A DNA stretch of 64,000 nt from Planctomycetota bacterium (lineage in GTDB: Bacteria > Planctomycetota > Planctomycetia > Pirellulales > Pirellulaceae). The stretch covers positions 62,001 through 126,000 of the forward strand of contig JACNKX010000092.1 of assembly GCA_014381825.1 (NCBI GenBank), read 5' to 3'. The position numbers and the translations under genes were made by a program. Positions 36,598 through 46,864 of the stretch are shown piece after piece; the stretch's first letter is position 1; each line of letters begins with the position of its first letter. Below the pieces are notes generated by a model. That model was not told the DNA's origin. It made no database searches and was given only the letters and a program-made list of their open reading frames with translations.

Positions 36598-39378
36598 TTA
36601 CTCATCGCTGGCTGGAGCTTCAGGTGATGAATCCAAGCTGTTCGTTGTGGGATCTATTTGTTCTGGACTTGTCTGATCTGGGGCAGACTCTCCTTCAGCT
36701 TCCGCATCTGCAGCATCGTCCCGCGGCACGCGGACAATCGCGGCGAGCTTGTCATCATCCAAGCTCATGATCCGCACGCCTTGCGTGTTGCGACCAATGA
36801 CGTTGATTTCACGAGCCGCGACTCGTTGGATCTTTCCACGAGCCGTCATCATCATCAACTCGTCCTCATCCGTGACTCGTGTAATGCCAATGACATTGCC
36901 GTTACGCTTCGTTGTCTTAATGTCACGTACGCCCTTACCACCGCGACGTTGTGTGCGATACCGAGAACCGGAGCTAACTTCGTCCTCGCCTTCCGCCGAG
37001 GACTCGTCTGCTGCTCCGTCTGCTTGCTCGCCGTCTCCTTCTTCTTCAACAGCCAGCGAAGGGCCAAAGTTCGTCCGCTTCCCATAGCCGTTTTCGCACG
37101 CCGTGAGCAGCGTCGAATCGGGATCAGCAACCACCATTCCGACAAGATCATCGTCTTTGCCAAGCCGAATGCCCTTTACGCCAGATGTGTTCCGCCCCAT
37201 CGAGCGGGCATCGGACTCGTTGAACCGGATCGCCATGCCAGCTGCTGTTGCGAGGACAACTTCGTCGCCGGCTTTCGTAACGACGACATCCACCAGTTCG
37301 TCATCTTCCCGCAACTTGATCGCAATGATGCCACCCTGTCGCGGTCGACTGTATGCTTCGAGCGGCGTCTTCTTTATCAAACCCTTTCGAGTGGCCATCA
37401 TCAAATAGTGATCGGGAAGATTGAAATCTCGGACCGCACGACAATCGGCGATTTTCTCGTCCTCGTCCAGATTCAGCAAGTTAACGATCGCGCGACCCTT
37501 CGCTTCGCGTGACAACTGCGGCAACCCGTACACCTTTTGCCAATGGACTCGCCCCTTGTTGGTAAAGAACAGCAAGTAGGCATGCGTACTGGCAACGAAC
37601 AGATGTTCGATCGGATCTTCGTCGTCCAGCTTCGCGCCCTTGAGGCCCTTGCCACCACGCCGTTGTGCCCGATAGGTATTCGCCGGCGTTCGCTTGATGT
37701 AACCTTCGTGGCTGATCGAGACCACCATCGTTTCCTCGACGATCAGATCTTCCAGATCAACATCGCCCAACTCTTCCATCGATATTTCTGTCCGTCGATC
37801 CTCGCCAAAGCGCCGCCTGATCTCTTCGAGATCCTCTTTGACAATATCCAAAATGTTCTGGTCGTCCGATAGAATACGCAGATACTCGATGATCTCCTCG
37901 AGCAACTTGCGATGTTCGCCGCCTAGCTTCTCTTGCTCAAGATTAACCAATTGACCCAGCGTCATTCGCAGAATTGCGTCCGATTGCACTGCAGTCAGCG
38001 CGTAGCCATCGGCTTCTCCGCGTTCTTCTTGGAAGTGTGCGAACCCCTCGTCGCCTAGGGCTCGCTGCATCATCGCCGCAGGGCACTCGACGCCCATCAA
38101 GCCAACTTTCGCTTCTGCCTGCGTCCGAGACGCGCGAATGATCCGAATTATCTCGTCGATGTTGGCCAATGCCAGCAACAAGCCTTCGACCGTATGCTTT
38201 CGGCGTCGGGCTTTCGCTAACAGGAACTGCGTCCGCCGACGAATCACTGTCACCCGATGTCGGATGTACTCTTGAAGTAGTTCTTTGAGCGTCAAAGTTC
38301 GCGGCTTGCCATCAACGAGCGCCAGATAATTCAGTGAAAACGTGTCCTGCAATTGCGAATACTGATAGAGCTGATTCAGGACAACTTCTGGATCGGCGTC
38401 GCGCTTCAGTTCAATTATCAGCCGCACGGGCTCTTTGAGATCGCTCTCGTCGCGAATTCCCGATATGCCTTTGATCCGATCATCGTTGACCAACTCGGCG
38501 ATCTTCTCGACCACCGAATCACGAGATTTCTGGTACGGAATCTCGCTGACGACAATACGGCTGCGACCACGCGTATACTCTTCGATCACAGCGCGACCGC
38601 GAACGATAACCGTCGATCGCCCAGTCCGGAATCCACGTCGAATCCCACTACGACCGCAAATGATGCCGCCCGTCGGAAAGTCCGGCCCCTTCACTAACTC
38701 CATCAGTTCGTCAACCGATACGTCCGGATCGTCGATCACGCGTACCGCAGCGTCGCAAACTTCGCGCAAGTTGTGCGGTGGAATTGACGTGGCCATGCCG
38801 ACCGCAATACCCTGCGCTCCGTTGACCAGCAAATTGGGGAATTTCGAAGGCAAGACGCTCGGTTCGGTATTCCGTTCGTCGTAAGTCGGAACGAATTCAA
38901 CCGTGTCGAGCTTGAGATCTTCCAAGATCGTCGCTGCGACGGCCGAAAGGCGAGCTTCGGTATACCGCATGGCCGCGGGCGGCAGTCCGGCGATTGAACC
39001 AAAGTTCCCTTGCTTATCGACCAGCGTGTGTCGCATGTTCCATTCTTGAGCCATGCGAACGAGCGTTGGGTAGATCACGCTTTCACCATGCGGATGATAA
39101 TTACCGCTGGTATCACCGGAGATTTTCGCGCATTTGACTCGACCCGACGCCGGCCCCAGATTTAAATCGTTCATCGCCACAAGAATGCGGCGTTGAGAAG
39201 GCTTCAATCCATCACGAGCGTCAGGCAAAGCGCGACTGACGATCACGCTCATTGCGTACGTCAGATAGCTCTGTTTTAGCTCGTCTTCGATCGGCAGATC
39301 GATCAGACGCGTGCCTGGATTATCCAGTGAAAGGGGATTGTTTTCCGGATCATTCGGGTCGCTGGAGTCGGTCGACAA
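36598..39378 (-). CDS. gyrA: DNA gyrase subunit A
   Basis: Type IIA topoisomerase subunit of 926 aa that cuts and rejoins DNA to introduce negative supercoils. Catalytic Tyr is Y139 in [10 protein letters not shown]. The quinolone-pocket region has S100 at the E. coli S83 position but P104 at the D87 position ([17 protein letters not shown]). The C-terminal pinwheel has the GyrA box QRRGGKG near residue 571, and a second perfect QRRGGKG near residue 808, preceded by an acidic insert (about 775-805) rich in E/D/G/S. The end is also acidic and extended. Start is TTG 39378 with AAAGGA about 8 nt upstream. Retention of the GyrA box supports gyrase, rather than ParC. Confidence 0.95.
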   Translation of the reverse strand: MSTDSSDPNDPENNPLSLDNPGTRLIDLPIEDELKQSYLTYAMSVIVSRALPDARDGLKPSQRRILVAMNDLNLGPASGRVKCAKISGDTSGNYHPHGESVIYPTLVRMAQEWNMRHTLVDKQGNFGSIAGLPPAAMRYTEARLSAVAATILEDLKLDTVEFVPTYDERNTEPSVLPSKFPNLLVNGAQGIAVGMATSIPPHNLREVCDAAVRVIDDPDVSVDELMELVKGPDFPTGGIICGRSGIRRGFRTGRSTVIVRGRAVIEEYTRGRSRIVVSEIPYQKSRDSVVEKIAELVNDDRIKGISGIRDESDLKEPVRLIIELKRDADPEVVLNQLYQYSQLQDTFSLNYLALVDGKPRTLTLKELLQEYIRHRVTVIRRRTQFLLAKARRRKHTVEGLLLALANIDEIIRIIRASRTQAEAKVGLMGVECPAAMMQRALGDEGFAHFQEERGEADGYALTAVQSDAILRMTLGQLVNLEQEKLGGEHRKLLEEIIEYLRILSDDQNILDIVKEDLEEIRRRFGEDRRTEISMEELGDVDLEDLIVEETMVVSISHEGYIKRTPANTYRAQRRGGKGLKGAKLDDEDPIEHLFVASTHAYLLFFTNKGRVHWQKVYGLPQLSREAKGRAIVNLLNLDEDEKIADCRAVRDFNLPDHYLMMATRKGLIKKTPLEAYSRPRQGGIIAIKLREDDELVDVVVTKAGDEVVLATAAGMAIRFNESDARSMGRNTSGVKGIRLGKDDDLVGMVVADPDSTLLTACENGYGKRTNFGPSLAVEEEGDGEQADGAADESSAEGEDEVSSGSRYRTQRRGGKGVRDIKTTKRNGNVIGITRVTDEDELMMMTARGKIQRVAAREINVIGRNTQGVRIMSLDDDKLAAIVRVPRDDAADAEAEGESAPDQTSPEQIDPTTNSLDSSPEAPASDE

Positions 39379-39612
39379 CGGGAATCCTTTCGGTCGATAT
39401 CGCCTTTACGAGGCCTTGTCGCAAATAGCGGAACGAGGCGCTTCAGATGAGCGGGATCTAGCAAGAATACGAAGCCGCACAGTTTACCAGTTTTACCGTT
39501 GACGAACAACCGGCGTGCGTGATTCTCCGTGTTCGCAAGTCCCCTGGAGAAAGGAGTTTGCGACGACGGATATGGGGGGCTTAGGTTCCCGTCGAACCGG
39601 CTCGTCTCGAGC

Positions 39613-41100
39613 TCAGTTTTCGCTCGCTTCGGCAGCTTCTTCCAGTCGAATATCTTCCGCCAAAACGGCTTCGTCGCAGCACCAAGTCAGTCGGCCCAGC
39701 AAGCGAAAATAGAGCGCGAAGACGACGATCAATAGCACCGCAAGGATGAAGTTCATGACCGCATAGTCCGGCCAAAGTATACGTACGGCTGCCAAACAAA
39801 GTCCAACACCGACCAACAATGTTGCCATGATTGTAAAGACAATCCAGCTGCCGCACGCCAATCGCAAGCTGCGTCTGATCGGCGTCGAAACAACCGCTAA
39901 GGGCGAACCAGACTCAAGCATCGACACAAGGACAAATGGGAAGAGGGCGATGATTCCTGCGGCACTTCCTAGGATAGATACAAGCCAAAACAACGCGTCA
40001 GGCGCACCAGCTAGATTCAGGAGCTTCGCGATGAAGCACGCCGGAAACACGGCAATGAACAATCCGCTAGACATATAGAACGCGTCGCCAAGCCAATCTA
40101 AGAAATTGATGTCTGGCCAGCTCTCGATCTGATCCTTGCCGTTGGCGGTGTCCTGAAGAATGCCCAGCAAACTAACGGCAAGATTCGTCAAGAAAACAGC
40201 TCCCACGGGGATCGCGAACATGCGGTATAGAACGCTCATGAACTGCGACTGTGGACCTTCGTTCGCGCTTACGATCGCTGCCTGAATTGCACCTAGTACG
40301 ACGAACAATACCAGACCCAGAACTAACAGTCGGGCGATGCTCAGCGGGTCGATCAGGAACTTCATAACACCAGTACGAAGCGGTGCGTCGGGCAATTTCG
40401 GTCGCTCGTGCTCATCGGCTTCGTCGAGCGACTCCTTTGCCCGCTGCAAGGAATCTAATACTGGGTCGCGTTTAGGCTGCGAGGCGGCCGGTGTCTCCTG
40501 AGCAACTTCGGACTCAGCCTTTGCTAGTAAGTCGTTGGCGATCGAGTTGTACGGAGATGGCGTCGCGACGGCGGCGGGTAAATTCCCCAGACCAAAGTCA
40601 TCATCGTCCTCATCGCTTGGCGACGCGTGAACCGGCGTGCGGCGTTTATCGGGCCGTGGCGTACGAATGGCGATCGGGTTGTGGCAATCGGGGCACTTCA
40701 CCTTCTTGCCAATCAGCGAATCATTCACGTCCAGCCGCGTGCCACAGATCGAACACGCTATGCTGAATTCGTAATCACTTTCGAGTGTTTGCTTCTTATG
40801 CGTTGGGTAATCGTCGCTCGATAAGTCATCGTCAAGACGGATCGTTCCCGAATCCGCGGGCGTCGCGTCGAGGCTTGGGTTCAACAAGCGTTCGAGGGAA
40901 TCCGTGTCGGTGTCGAGTGAATTCAGTGTCGGAGCGCTAGGTGATGCGGAAGGCCGCGTTCGATCTACCGTTGGATTCGCGATGAAATCCTCTAAGCAAT
41001 CCGAACACGTGATCGTCGTGCCGGCGGAAGCCGCTGGCACAGAAGTCGCCGCTTGACACTGCGGGCAATTTACTTGAAACGTTCGGGGCGGTTGGTTCAC
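39613..41100 (-). CDS. Zinc-ribbon membrane protein, planctomycete type
   Basis: A 495-aa protein beginning with MJ0042-like zinc ribbons: CPQCQAA with CSDC (about residues 11-38) and CSICG with CPDC (about 116-141). A disordered acidic/Pro stretch follows, then about five or six hydrophobic segments (about 250-475). Similar ribbon-plus-membrane proteins of unknown function recur in planctomycetes. GTG 41100 has AGGA 8 nt upstream. No close operon partner: gyrA begins 234 bp downstream on the same strand. Confidence 0.65.
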   Translation of the reverse strand: MNQPPRTFQVNCPQCQAATSVPAASAGTTITCSDCLEDFIANPTVDRTRPSASPSAPTLNSLDTDTDSLERLLNPSLDATPADSGTIRLDDDLSSDDYPTHKKQTLESDYEFSIACSICGTRLDVNDSLIGKKVKCPDCHNPIAIRTPRPDKRRTPVHASPSDEDDDDFGLGNLPAAVATPSPYNSIANDLLAKAESEVAQETPAASQPKRDPVLDSLQRAKESLDEADEHERPKLPDAPLRTGVMKFLIDPLSIARLLVLGLVLFVVLGAIQAAIVSANEGPQSQFMSVLYRMFAIPVGAVFLTNLAVSLLGILQDTANGKDQIESWPDINFLDWLGDAFYMSSGLFIAVFPACFIAKLLNLAGAPDALFWLVSILGSAAGIIALFPFVLVSMLESGSPLAVVSTPIRRSLRLACGSWIVFTIMATLLVGVGLCLAAVRILWPDYAVMNFILAVLLIVVFALYFRLLGRLTWCCDEAVLAEDIRLEEAAEASEN

Positions 41101-41235
41101 TCAACGTTCCTACTGATTTACGAATGAAGTTCTTTGGGCAAGAGGGTATTCTAATCTCGCCGGAGAATCTTTCCCATTCGCCCATCGATCTAATCAAGGG
41201 TGCGGCGAACGCCACACCCTACGAGAGACTGCGAA

Positions 41236-42345
41236 CTAGACGAGCAGTCTTCCCACATCGTTTTTAGTCAGGAAGTTCATGACCAGGGGTTGAGATAGAT
41301 CATTCTGCGATTGCTGCCATGTTGCATACAAGCCGTCGCTCGTCGCCAAGACATCAACGTAACGACTGCAGCCCGTGCCGTAGGGGCTAATGAAGAGTGG
41401 CTTGTGCCGCGAGAGTCGAAAGACGCGACTCATGTCGCCGCCAAGGAAATAGGCGACGCCTCCAATTTCTTCGCACGAGTATCCACGTGGTCGCTTGACC
41501 GCTCGATCGTGCTCGTCCAAGTTGCGAAGTGCTTCACCCCCATCATAAAACAACAAACTGACTTGCTGATGGGCAAACGCACCGATTCTTGGAACGTCGA
41601 GGATCGAAGTGCCGCGAGTGATCGCGATATCCCACGCGAATCCACGTGGAAAGAAGTCAAGGTGTGATTCGCTCAGCGTGTCGCTGCGATCCGCCCGAGT
41701 CGCATACGCGGTGTTTGAACTGGACCAGCAGTAAGGGTGCGTGCAATACAACAACACGAGATCGCCATCCGGAGCGGTATACACGGATGGGTCTTTGACG
41801 TGCAATACTGATGGATCGGTTGATTCGAGTACCGTTTCGATCACCGCATTCTTCAGCTCATCAATCGTGGGCGCCTGAAGCCGGTCGATCGTCCAGACAC
41901 CAGTGCCGGGCTTGAGGAACGACTGGAACTCAGCCGGATAATCGATTCCCGCTTTCTCTGTCGAGACGAACAGCTCGACACCCCGCTCCGTGATACCAAG
42001 CGCGCTGCCTTCGATCGACAACACGTCACGATCACCAACATTCAGCTCCAGCTTCGAAAAGCTAACTTGCTTCTGCCAACTTTGGCCGCCATCATCGGAG
42101 CGGAAGATCGCCAGCTCCAATCCTCGCTCCCCAGCACCCAAACCAGTTCGGGAATCACCAAAGTTGCGGTATCGCCCCACCAAATAGAGTTGGCCGTCAG
42201 CATCTTCGACCATGTTTCCGCCGCCAAACCAGAAGCCAGTGGAGCTACGTTGCGGAGGGACGGCGATGCGAGCCTTTTGTTGATCGATCAGCGCGAGAGC
42301 AAATTCGGTGAGCTTGGTCTCCAGCTCCATCCCAAGACGCGACAT
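41236..42345 (-). CDS. BNR/Asp-box sialidase-like protein
   Basis: A 369-aa soluble-looking protein with the Asp-box SDDGGQSWQ near residue 90, preceded by FWFGGGNMVEDADGQLYLVG, as in sialidase-type beta-propellers. There is no signal peptide, so it may act inside the cell or be exported another way. The catalytic residues of true sialidases cannot be confirmed here; related glycosidase or binding roles are equally possible. It begins 2 nt after the stop of the response regulator gene, so the two are almost certainly co-transcribed. An internal ATG at 42330 is an alternative start. Confidence 0.6.
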   Translation of the reverse strand: MSRLGMELETKLTEFALALIDQQKARIAVPPQRSSTGFWFGGGNMVEDADGQLYLVGRYRNFGDSRTGLGAGERGLELAIFRSDDGGQSWQKQVSFSKLELNVGDRDVLSIEGSALGITERGVELFVSTEKAGIDYPAEFQSFLKPGTGVWTIDRLQAPTIDELKNAVIETVLESTDPSVLHVKDPSVYTAPDGDLVLLYCTHPYCWSSSNTAYATRADRSDTLSESHLDFFPRGFAWDIAITRGTSILDVPRIGAFAHQQVSLLFYDGGEALRNLDEHDRAVKRPRGYSCEEIGGVAYFLGGDMSRVFRLSRHKPLFISPYGTGCSRYVDVLATSDGLYATWQQSQNDLSQPLVMNFLTKNDVGRLLV

Positions 42346-42347
42346 AA

Positions 42348-42794
42348 TTAGCTGTCGTCCCCGCCTCGGTCGTCGCCCATCTCTTCGATGTATCGCCGCA
42401 GTCGCTCGTTTTCGTCCGTGACGTCCTTCAGCCGGAGCATGTTCTCTACTCGCTTTGTCAACTCGACCTTGTTGACTGGCTTGGAGAGAAAATCATCCGT
42501 TCCCGCCGTCACGGCTCGTTCAATGTCGCCAAGTTCGTTCAGCGCCGTAACCATCAAGATCATGATCCTCTTCGACGCGGGATCTTCTTTGATCTTCTTA
42601 CAGACTTCAAAACCGCTGAGCTTCGGCATCATAATGTCGAGCAAGATCAGGTCCGGCTTGAACGATGCAACTTTGTCTAGCGTGTCTTGTCCGTCGACTG
42701 CGATCGCTGTCTCACAATCGACGCCTGCAAGATAAGCGTCCAGCAACTCGCGATTCGGTTCGTTATCGTCGGCGATTAGGATTCGATTTGGCAT
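42348..42794 (-). CDS. Single-domain response regulator
   Basis: CheY-like receiver of 148 aa without an output domain. The acidic pair is ADD (residues 8-10), the phosphoacceptor Asp lies in LLDIMMPKLSG (about 54), Thr in MVTAL (about 84) and Lys in LSKPV (about 106). A charged helical tail (ENERLRRYIEEMG) follows. It probably acts by protein contact after phosphorylation; the partner kinase is not evident nearby. It is coupled to the downstream sialidase-like gene and sits 24 bp after glyA. Confidence 0.88.
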   Translation of the reverse strand: MPNRILIADDNEPNRELLDAYLAGVDCETAIAVDGQDTLDKVASFKPDLILLDIMMPKLSGFEVCKKIKEDPASKRIMILMVTALNELGDIERAVTAGTDDFLSKPVNKVELTKRVENMLRLKDVTDENERLRRYIEEMGDDRGGDDS

Positions 42795-42818
42795 TGGTCA
42801 CTGGCCGTTGGTTACTGG

Positions 42819-44078
42819 TCATTCAGATTCGGTCAATTGTCGATCAGCTGGGACCGGAAACTGCTCGCACATCTCACGGACTTCGCCGCGAACTTTCGTT
42901 CGTAATGCTTCGTCTTTGGGGCTCTTGAGTACTTCTAGCATCCAGTTGCCGATGCGACGCATTTCGTCGACACCCATTCCACGTGAGGTGAGCGCTGGAG
43001 TGCCGACTCGGATTCCCGATGGGTCAACCGGCTTTCGTTGGTCGAAGGGGATCATGTTCATGTTGACAGTGATACCCGATGCTTCGAGCGACGACTCGGC
43101 GATCTTGCCACCGATATTCAGAGGTGTGACGTCGACCAACATCAAGTGATTGTCTGTGCCCCCGCTCACTAGCCGCAATCCGCCAGCTGCGAGAACTTCG
43201 GCCAAGGTTTTGGCGTTGTCGATGATGGATTGGGCGTATTGCTTGAACTCGGGTCGCAAGGCCTCGCCGAAGCAAATCGCCTTTCCAGCGACAACGTGCA
43301 TGAGCGGACCGCCTTGCAGGCCGGGAAACACGCTGCGATTGACTTCTTTGACATACTCTTTCTTCGAGAGTACCAAACCAGCTCTTGGGCCACGCAATGT
43401 CTTGTGCGTCGTCGTCGTGACGAAGTCGGCTACCGGCACTGGACTGTTATGCAAACCAGCTGCAACCAGCCCAGCGTAATGCGCCATGTCAACGAACAAC
43501 TTGGCACCGACCTCTTCCGCGATCTCGGCAAACCGAGCGTGATGGATTTCACGCGGATAGGCACTCGCGCCAGCGACGATCAATTTCGGCTTGTGTTCGC
43601 GCGCTAAATTCGCGATTTGATCGAAGTCGATCAGGTGCGTATCGGGCGTTACGCCGTAGCTGACGAAGTTGTACAAGCGACCGGAAATGTTGAGCTTCAT
43701 CCCGTGCGTCAGGTGACCGCCGTGAGCCAGATCTAAACCGAGAACTGTATCGCCAGGTTGCAGCGCCGTTAGGTAAACTGCCATGTTGGCTTGCGAACCG
43801 GAATGCGGCTGGACGTTGGCGTGTTCCGCACTGAACAATTGCTTGGCTCGATCGATCGCCAGCGTCTCGATCGTGTCGACGTGTTCGCATCCGCCGTAGT
43901 ATCGACGCCCGGGATAGCCTTCGGCGTACTTGTTGGTTAGCACGCTGCCCATCGCCTGCATGACGGCAGGGCTGGTGTAATTCTCGCTCGCGATCATCTC
44001 CAAACCATCTCGCTGTCTCTCGACTTCAGCGGCAATCGCGGCCCAAACATCAGGATCTTCTGCTTCGATATGGTTCAT
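42819..44078 (-). CDS. glyA: Serine hydroxymethyltransferase
   Basis: PLP enzyme of 419 aa interconverting serine and glycine and making 5,10-methylenetetrahydrofolate. The PLP lysine lies in [46 protein letters not shown] near the N-terminus (about residues 31-62) is highly conserved. Full family length. ATG 44078 lacks a strong ribosome site. Downstream genes on the same strand are the response regulator and the sialidase-like gene. Confidence 0.96.
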   Translation of the reverse strand: MNHIEAEDPDVWAAIAAEVERQRDGLEMIASENYTSPAVMQAMGSVLTNKYAEGYPGRRYYGGCEHVDTIETLAIDRAKQLFSAEHANVQPHSGSQANMAVYLTALQPGDTVLGLDLAHGGHLTHGMKLNISGRLYNFVSYGVTPDTHLIDFDQIANLAREHKPKLIVAGASAYPREIHHARFAEIAEEVGAKLFVDMAHYAGLVAAGLHNSPVPVADFVTTTTHKTLRGPRAGLVLSKKEYVKEVNRSVFPGLQGGPLMHVVAGKAICFGEALRPEFKQYAQSIIDNAKTLAEVLAAGGLRLVSGGTDNHLMLVDVTPLNIGGKIAESSLEASGITVNMNMIPFDQRKPVDPSGIRVGTPALTSRGMGVDEMRRIGNWMLEVLKSPKDEALRTKVRGEVREMCEQFPVPADRQLTESE

Positions 44079-44162
44079 TTAGCTTACGTAAAAGAGAGTT
44101 CTGTAGCGTCTAAGCCTTGCATTGTTGGGGCTGGGTATAAGTTCGTCAATGAGGGACGAAAG

Positions 44163-45719
44163 CTAGCTCGCGGGCAGCTTGGTAATACGCACTTCGAGTT
44201 CCCCTGCGTTGTCATCGAGTTCGGCGGGCGAGTCGTTAATTCGCAAGTAGAGAGTGCCGCCCTCTTCGATCGGATACTCACCACCGAAACCGATCGGCTT
44301 TGGAGTGACGAGCGGAATGGCTCCACCGTCGACCGCCGATTCATCAACGATCGCGCCTAGCAGAATGCCAAGCGGTAACCCTCGGTGGTAGCGAATCGTG
44401 ACTCCGTTTGGCTCACACCACCAAATCTTTGGCTGGTCTGCCAACTGATATCGGCCAGTTGCTTCGAGCTTATATTTCGATCCGGATTCGAGTCGATAGC
44501 CGGACGCCTGCCACCCTCGATTCGCCACAATCGTGACTGTTACCGACTCCGACGGCATGTCGATCGACGGCTTGGCGTCGATCGATTCTCGCGCCACGTC
44601 AAACCCGTAATCCATGTTGGCAACAAAGACATGCCATTGCCGCGCGATGCTTGGCCAATCATCCCGTAGCGAATCATAGAACCGTTGCGAGAATGTGAAC
44701 GTATCGTCCGGAGCGAACTTGCGCAGCTCGCGAAACCGCTCGCTATAGACAGGATGCGCGTCGAAGAACGCCGCCGCCGCCCAGCTCCACGCGTATGGCT
44801 CTACGCGCAAATGCGAGTTCTTGTCGTAACGCAAGATCTCTTCGATCGCGAGTCCTTTCCCTGCGCGGATCGCGTCTTGCACAACTTTTATGCGACCCCA
44901 CATCTCCGTCAATTCCTTGCCTTCGGGGAACCAGCGAAGCGTCAGCTGCTTGTCTTGCCAACGGTGAGTCCCGAACAGCTCGGCGGTCCCTTCCATGTAC
45001 CAAGGCGGACCGGCACCACCGAGGAATCGCTTCATGAATCCATGAGTTCCTTCGTGCAGTAGCAAATGTCGTCGATAGTAATCAGACGGCTGCTCGTATA
45101 ACCACAGCTCGGCTCCACGCTGGTAGCCGTGGAGAAATTGCGGCAAGTCGTTCGGTAACAAACCAGCAGCAATGAACCGCCGTTTGTCTTGCATCAAGTA
45201 TCCGAATTGTTGCCAGGAGTCAGCCGCTGCGGCATCAACTCCAAAGTACTCGGACCAAAACGGAATCGCCGCATCAAACACCTCAGGCAATTCGTCGATC
45301 GCGGGCGCGTCTGGCAGGTCCGTATACAGCGTCAAATGCTTGCCCGTTAACGTTCGAATACCTACGGCGGCTACTCGTTCTTCGTCGATCTTGGGAAGCG
45401 CCGAATCGTTGGCAGCCAAAATCATTGGAGCTTCTTCGAACGGTTTCGTACCAGCTTCTTCAAACAAGGCTTCCAGCGTGGGTTCTTGCGGCATGGGCTC
45501 CGTCGGTTCGTCGGGCGGCACGGGAGATGAATCCGAGAGATTCGAATCCGCGGCTGCTGCTTGTCGGCTCTTGACTGCATCGCCAGCTTGTGTCAGACGG
45601 CTGCCCGTCTGTTTGGGTGCTGGTTTCGAACCACCACAGCCGCTGGCAACCATGACGACCAAGACCAGCATCCAACACAACGCCCATCGAAAATCAAACA
45701 ATTTGAAAGAGCATGGCAT
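44163..45719 (-). CDS. Lipoprotein with gluzincin-like metallopeptidase motif
   Basis: A 518-aa protein with signal peptide and lipobox VASGC (LVLVVMVASGCGG), so probably an outer-envelope lipoprotein. Near the middle it has HEGTHGF followed by WYMEGTAELFGTH, an H-E-x-x-H plus downstream E arrangement seen in gluzincin and MA-clan peptidases (DUF1570-like). The remainder is a C-terminal beta-rich domain. ATG 45719 is the first Met that gives this signal peptide. It is divergent from the iron-type binding protein gene at 45814, with 94 bp between them, so their promoters overlap. Substrate unknown. Confidence 0.65.
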   Translation of the reverse strand: MPCSFKLFDFRWALCWMLVLVVMVASGCGGSKPAPKQTGSRLTQAGDAVKSRQAAAADSNLSDSSPVPPDEPTEPMPQEPTLEALFEEAGTKPFEEAPMILAANDSALPKIDEERVAAVGIRTLTGKHLTLYTDLPDAPAIDELPEVFDAAIPFWSEYFGVDAAAADSWQQFGYLMQDKRRFIAAGLLPNDLPQFLHGYQRGAELWLYEQPSDYYRRHLLLHEGTHGFMKRFLGGAGPPWYMEGTAELFGTHRWQDKQLTLRWFPEGKELTEMWGRIKVVQDAIRAGKGLAIEEILRYDKNSHLRVEPYAWSWAAAAFFDAHPVYSERFRELRKFAPDDTFTFSQRFYDSLRDDWPSIARQWHVFVANMDYGFDVARESIDAKPSIDMPSESVTVTIVANRGWQASGYRLESGSKYKLEATGRYQLADQPKIWWCEPNGVTIRYHRGLPLGILLGAIVDESAVDGGAIPLVTPKPIGFGGEYPIEEGGTLYLRINDSPAELDDNAGELEVRITKLPAS

Positions 45720-45813
45720 TGTCTGGGAACTCCAAGCGACGTGGTCAGCGGCAAACGCAACCGCTATTCTAGCCGCTGTTGTACAAAGTTCGATGGTCAG
45801 GAGGACGTCTCGC

Positions 45814-46839
45814 GTGGTCCGCAAATTGCTTGTTGCCAGTTTGTTGTTCGGAGTTATTGCGTCCACCGCTGGTTGCTGGTCGCGTGCGGAGCAGGAGGTT
45901 GTTGTCTATGCGGCGCTCGATCGCGAGTTCTCCGAACCGATTTTGAAGGACTTTCACGTTGCAACCGGCATCGAAGTTCCCGACAAGTACGACATCGAGT
46001 CGACCAAGACAGTTGGCTTGGTGAGCGCGATCATCCAGGAGCAGAGTCGACCGCGCTGCGACGTTTTCTGGAACAACGAGATCATTCACACACTGCGATT
46101 AAAAAAGCTCGGGCTGCTGGATGTTTACTTTTCTCCGAGTGCGGATGTGTTTCCAGAAAACTATCGTTCTCCAGACGGAACTTGGCACGGGCTGGCCGCG
46201 CGGGCGCGCGTGTTGATAGTCAACACGGAGCTTGTCAAACGAGACGCCTTTCCAAGCTCCATTCACGACTTGGCCGACCCAAAGTGGAAGGGACAAGTCG
46301 GAATCGCAAAGCCGTTGTTCGGCACCACTGCAACTCACGCGGCGGTGTTGTTCGTGACTTGGGGTGACGAACAGGCGACGGACTATTTTAAGGCGGTTCA
46401 ACAGAACGCCGAGGTCATGTCTGGTAACAAACAAGTTGCGACTGCGGTCGGTCGCGGACAACTCGCGTTCGGTATTACTGACACGGACGACGCGATCATC
46501 GAGATCGACAACGGTCTGCCTGTCGAAATTATCTTCCCGGATCAAGCCGATGACCAGATCGGATCGCTCTTCATTCCCAACAGCTTGTGCATCATCAAGG
46601 GAGGCCCGAACACAGCCAATGCACGGCGGCTGATTGACTACTTGTTGTCCGCTGAAGTCGAAGAACGACTCGCCGCAGGCAGCAGCGCACAGTTTCCCGT
46701 CAACCCGAATGTTACGACAACTTCACGAGCGTTGCCGGATCAACCAGTTCGTTGGATGGACGTTGATTTTGAAGCTGCGGCTGAAGATTGGGATACGGCT
46801 TCGGAAACGCTCCGCGAGATCTTTGTCGCGGTTGACTGA
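45814..46839 (+). CDS. ABC solute-binding lipoprotein, Fe3+-type (FbpA/AfuA-like)
   Basis: Periplasmic-side binding protein of 341 aa. GTG 45814 is the start: a perfect AGGAGG (45799-45804) lies 9 nt upstream, better than an in-frame ATG at 45793. The signal peptide LLVASLLFGVIASTAGCW has a lipobox ending at Cys. The mature part reads VVVYAALDREFSEPILKDF, then PRCDVFWNNE and GTTATHAAVLF, typical of ferric-iron binding proteins of the FbpA family. No permease or ATPase gene is adjacent, so it is an orphan component. Confidence 0.85.
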   Translation: MVRKLLVASLLFGVIASTAGCWSRAEQEVVVYAALDREFSEPILKDFHVATGIEVPDKYDIESTKTVGLVSAIIQEQSRPRCDVFWNNEIIHTLRLKKLGLLDVYFSPSADVFPENYRSPDGTWHGLAARARVLIVNTELVKRDAFPSSIHDLADPKWKGQVGIAKPLFGTTATHAAVLFVTWGDEQATDYFKAVQQNAEVMSGNKQVATAVGRGQLAFGITDTDDAIIEIDNGLPVEIIFPDQADDQIGSLFIPNSLCIIKGGPNTANARRLIDYLLSAEVEERLAAGSSAQFPVNPNVTTTSRALPDQPVRWMDVDFEAAAEDWDTASETLREIFVAVD

Positions 46840-46864
46840 GGATGATCGCAGAGATATTTCCAGG

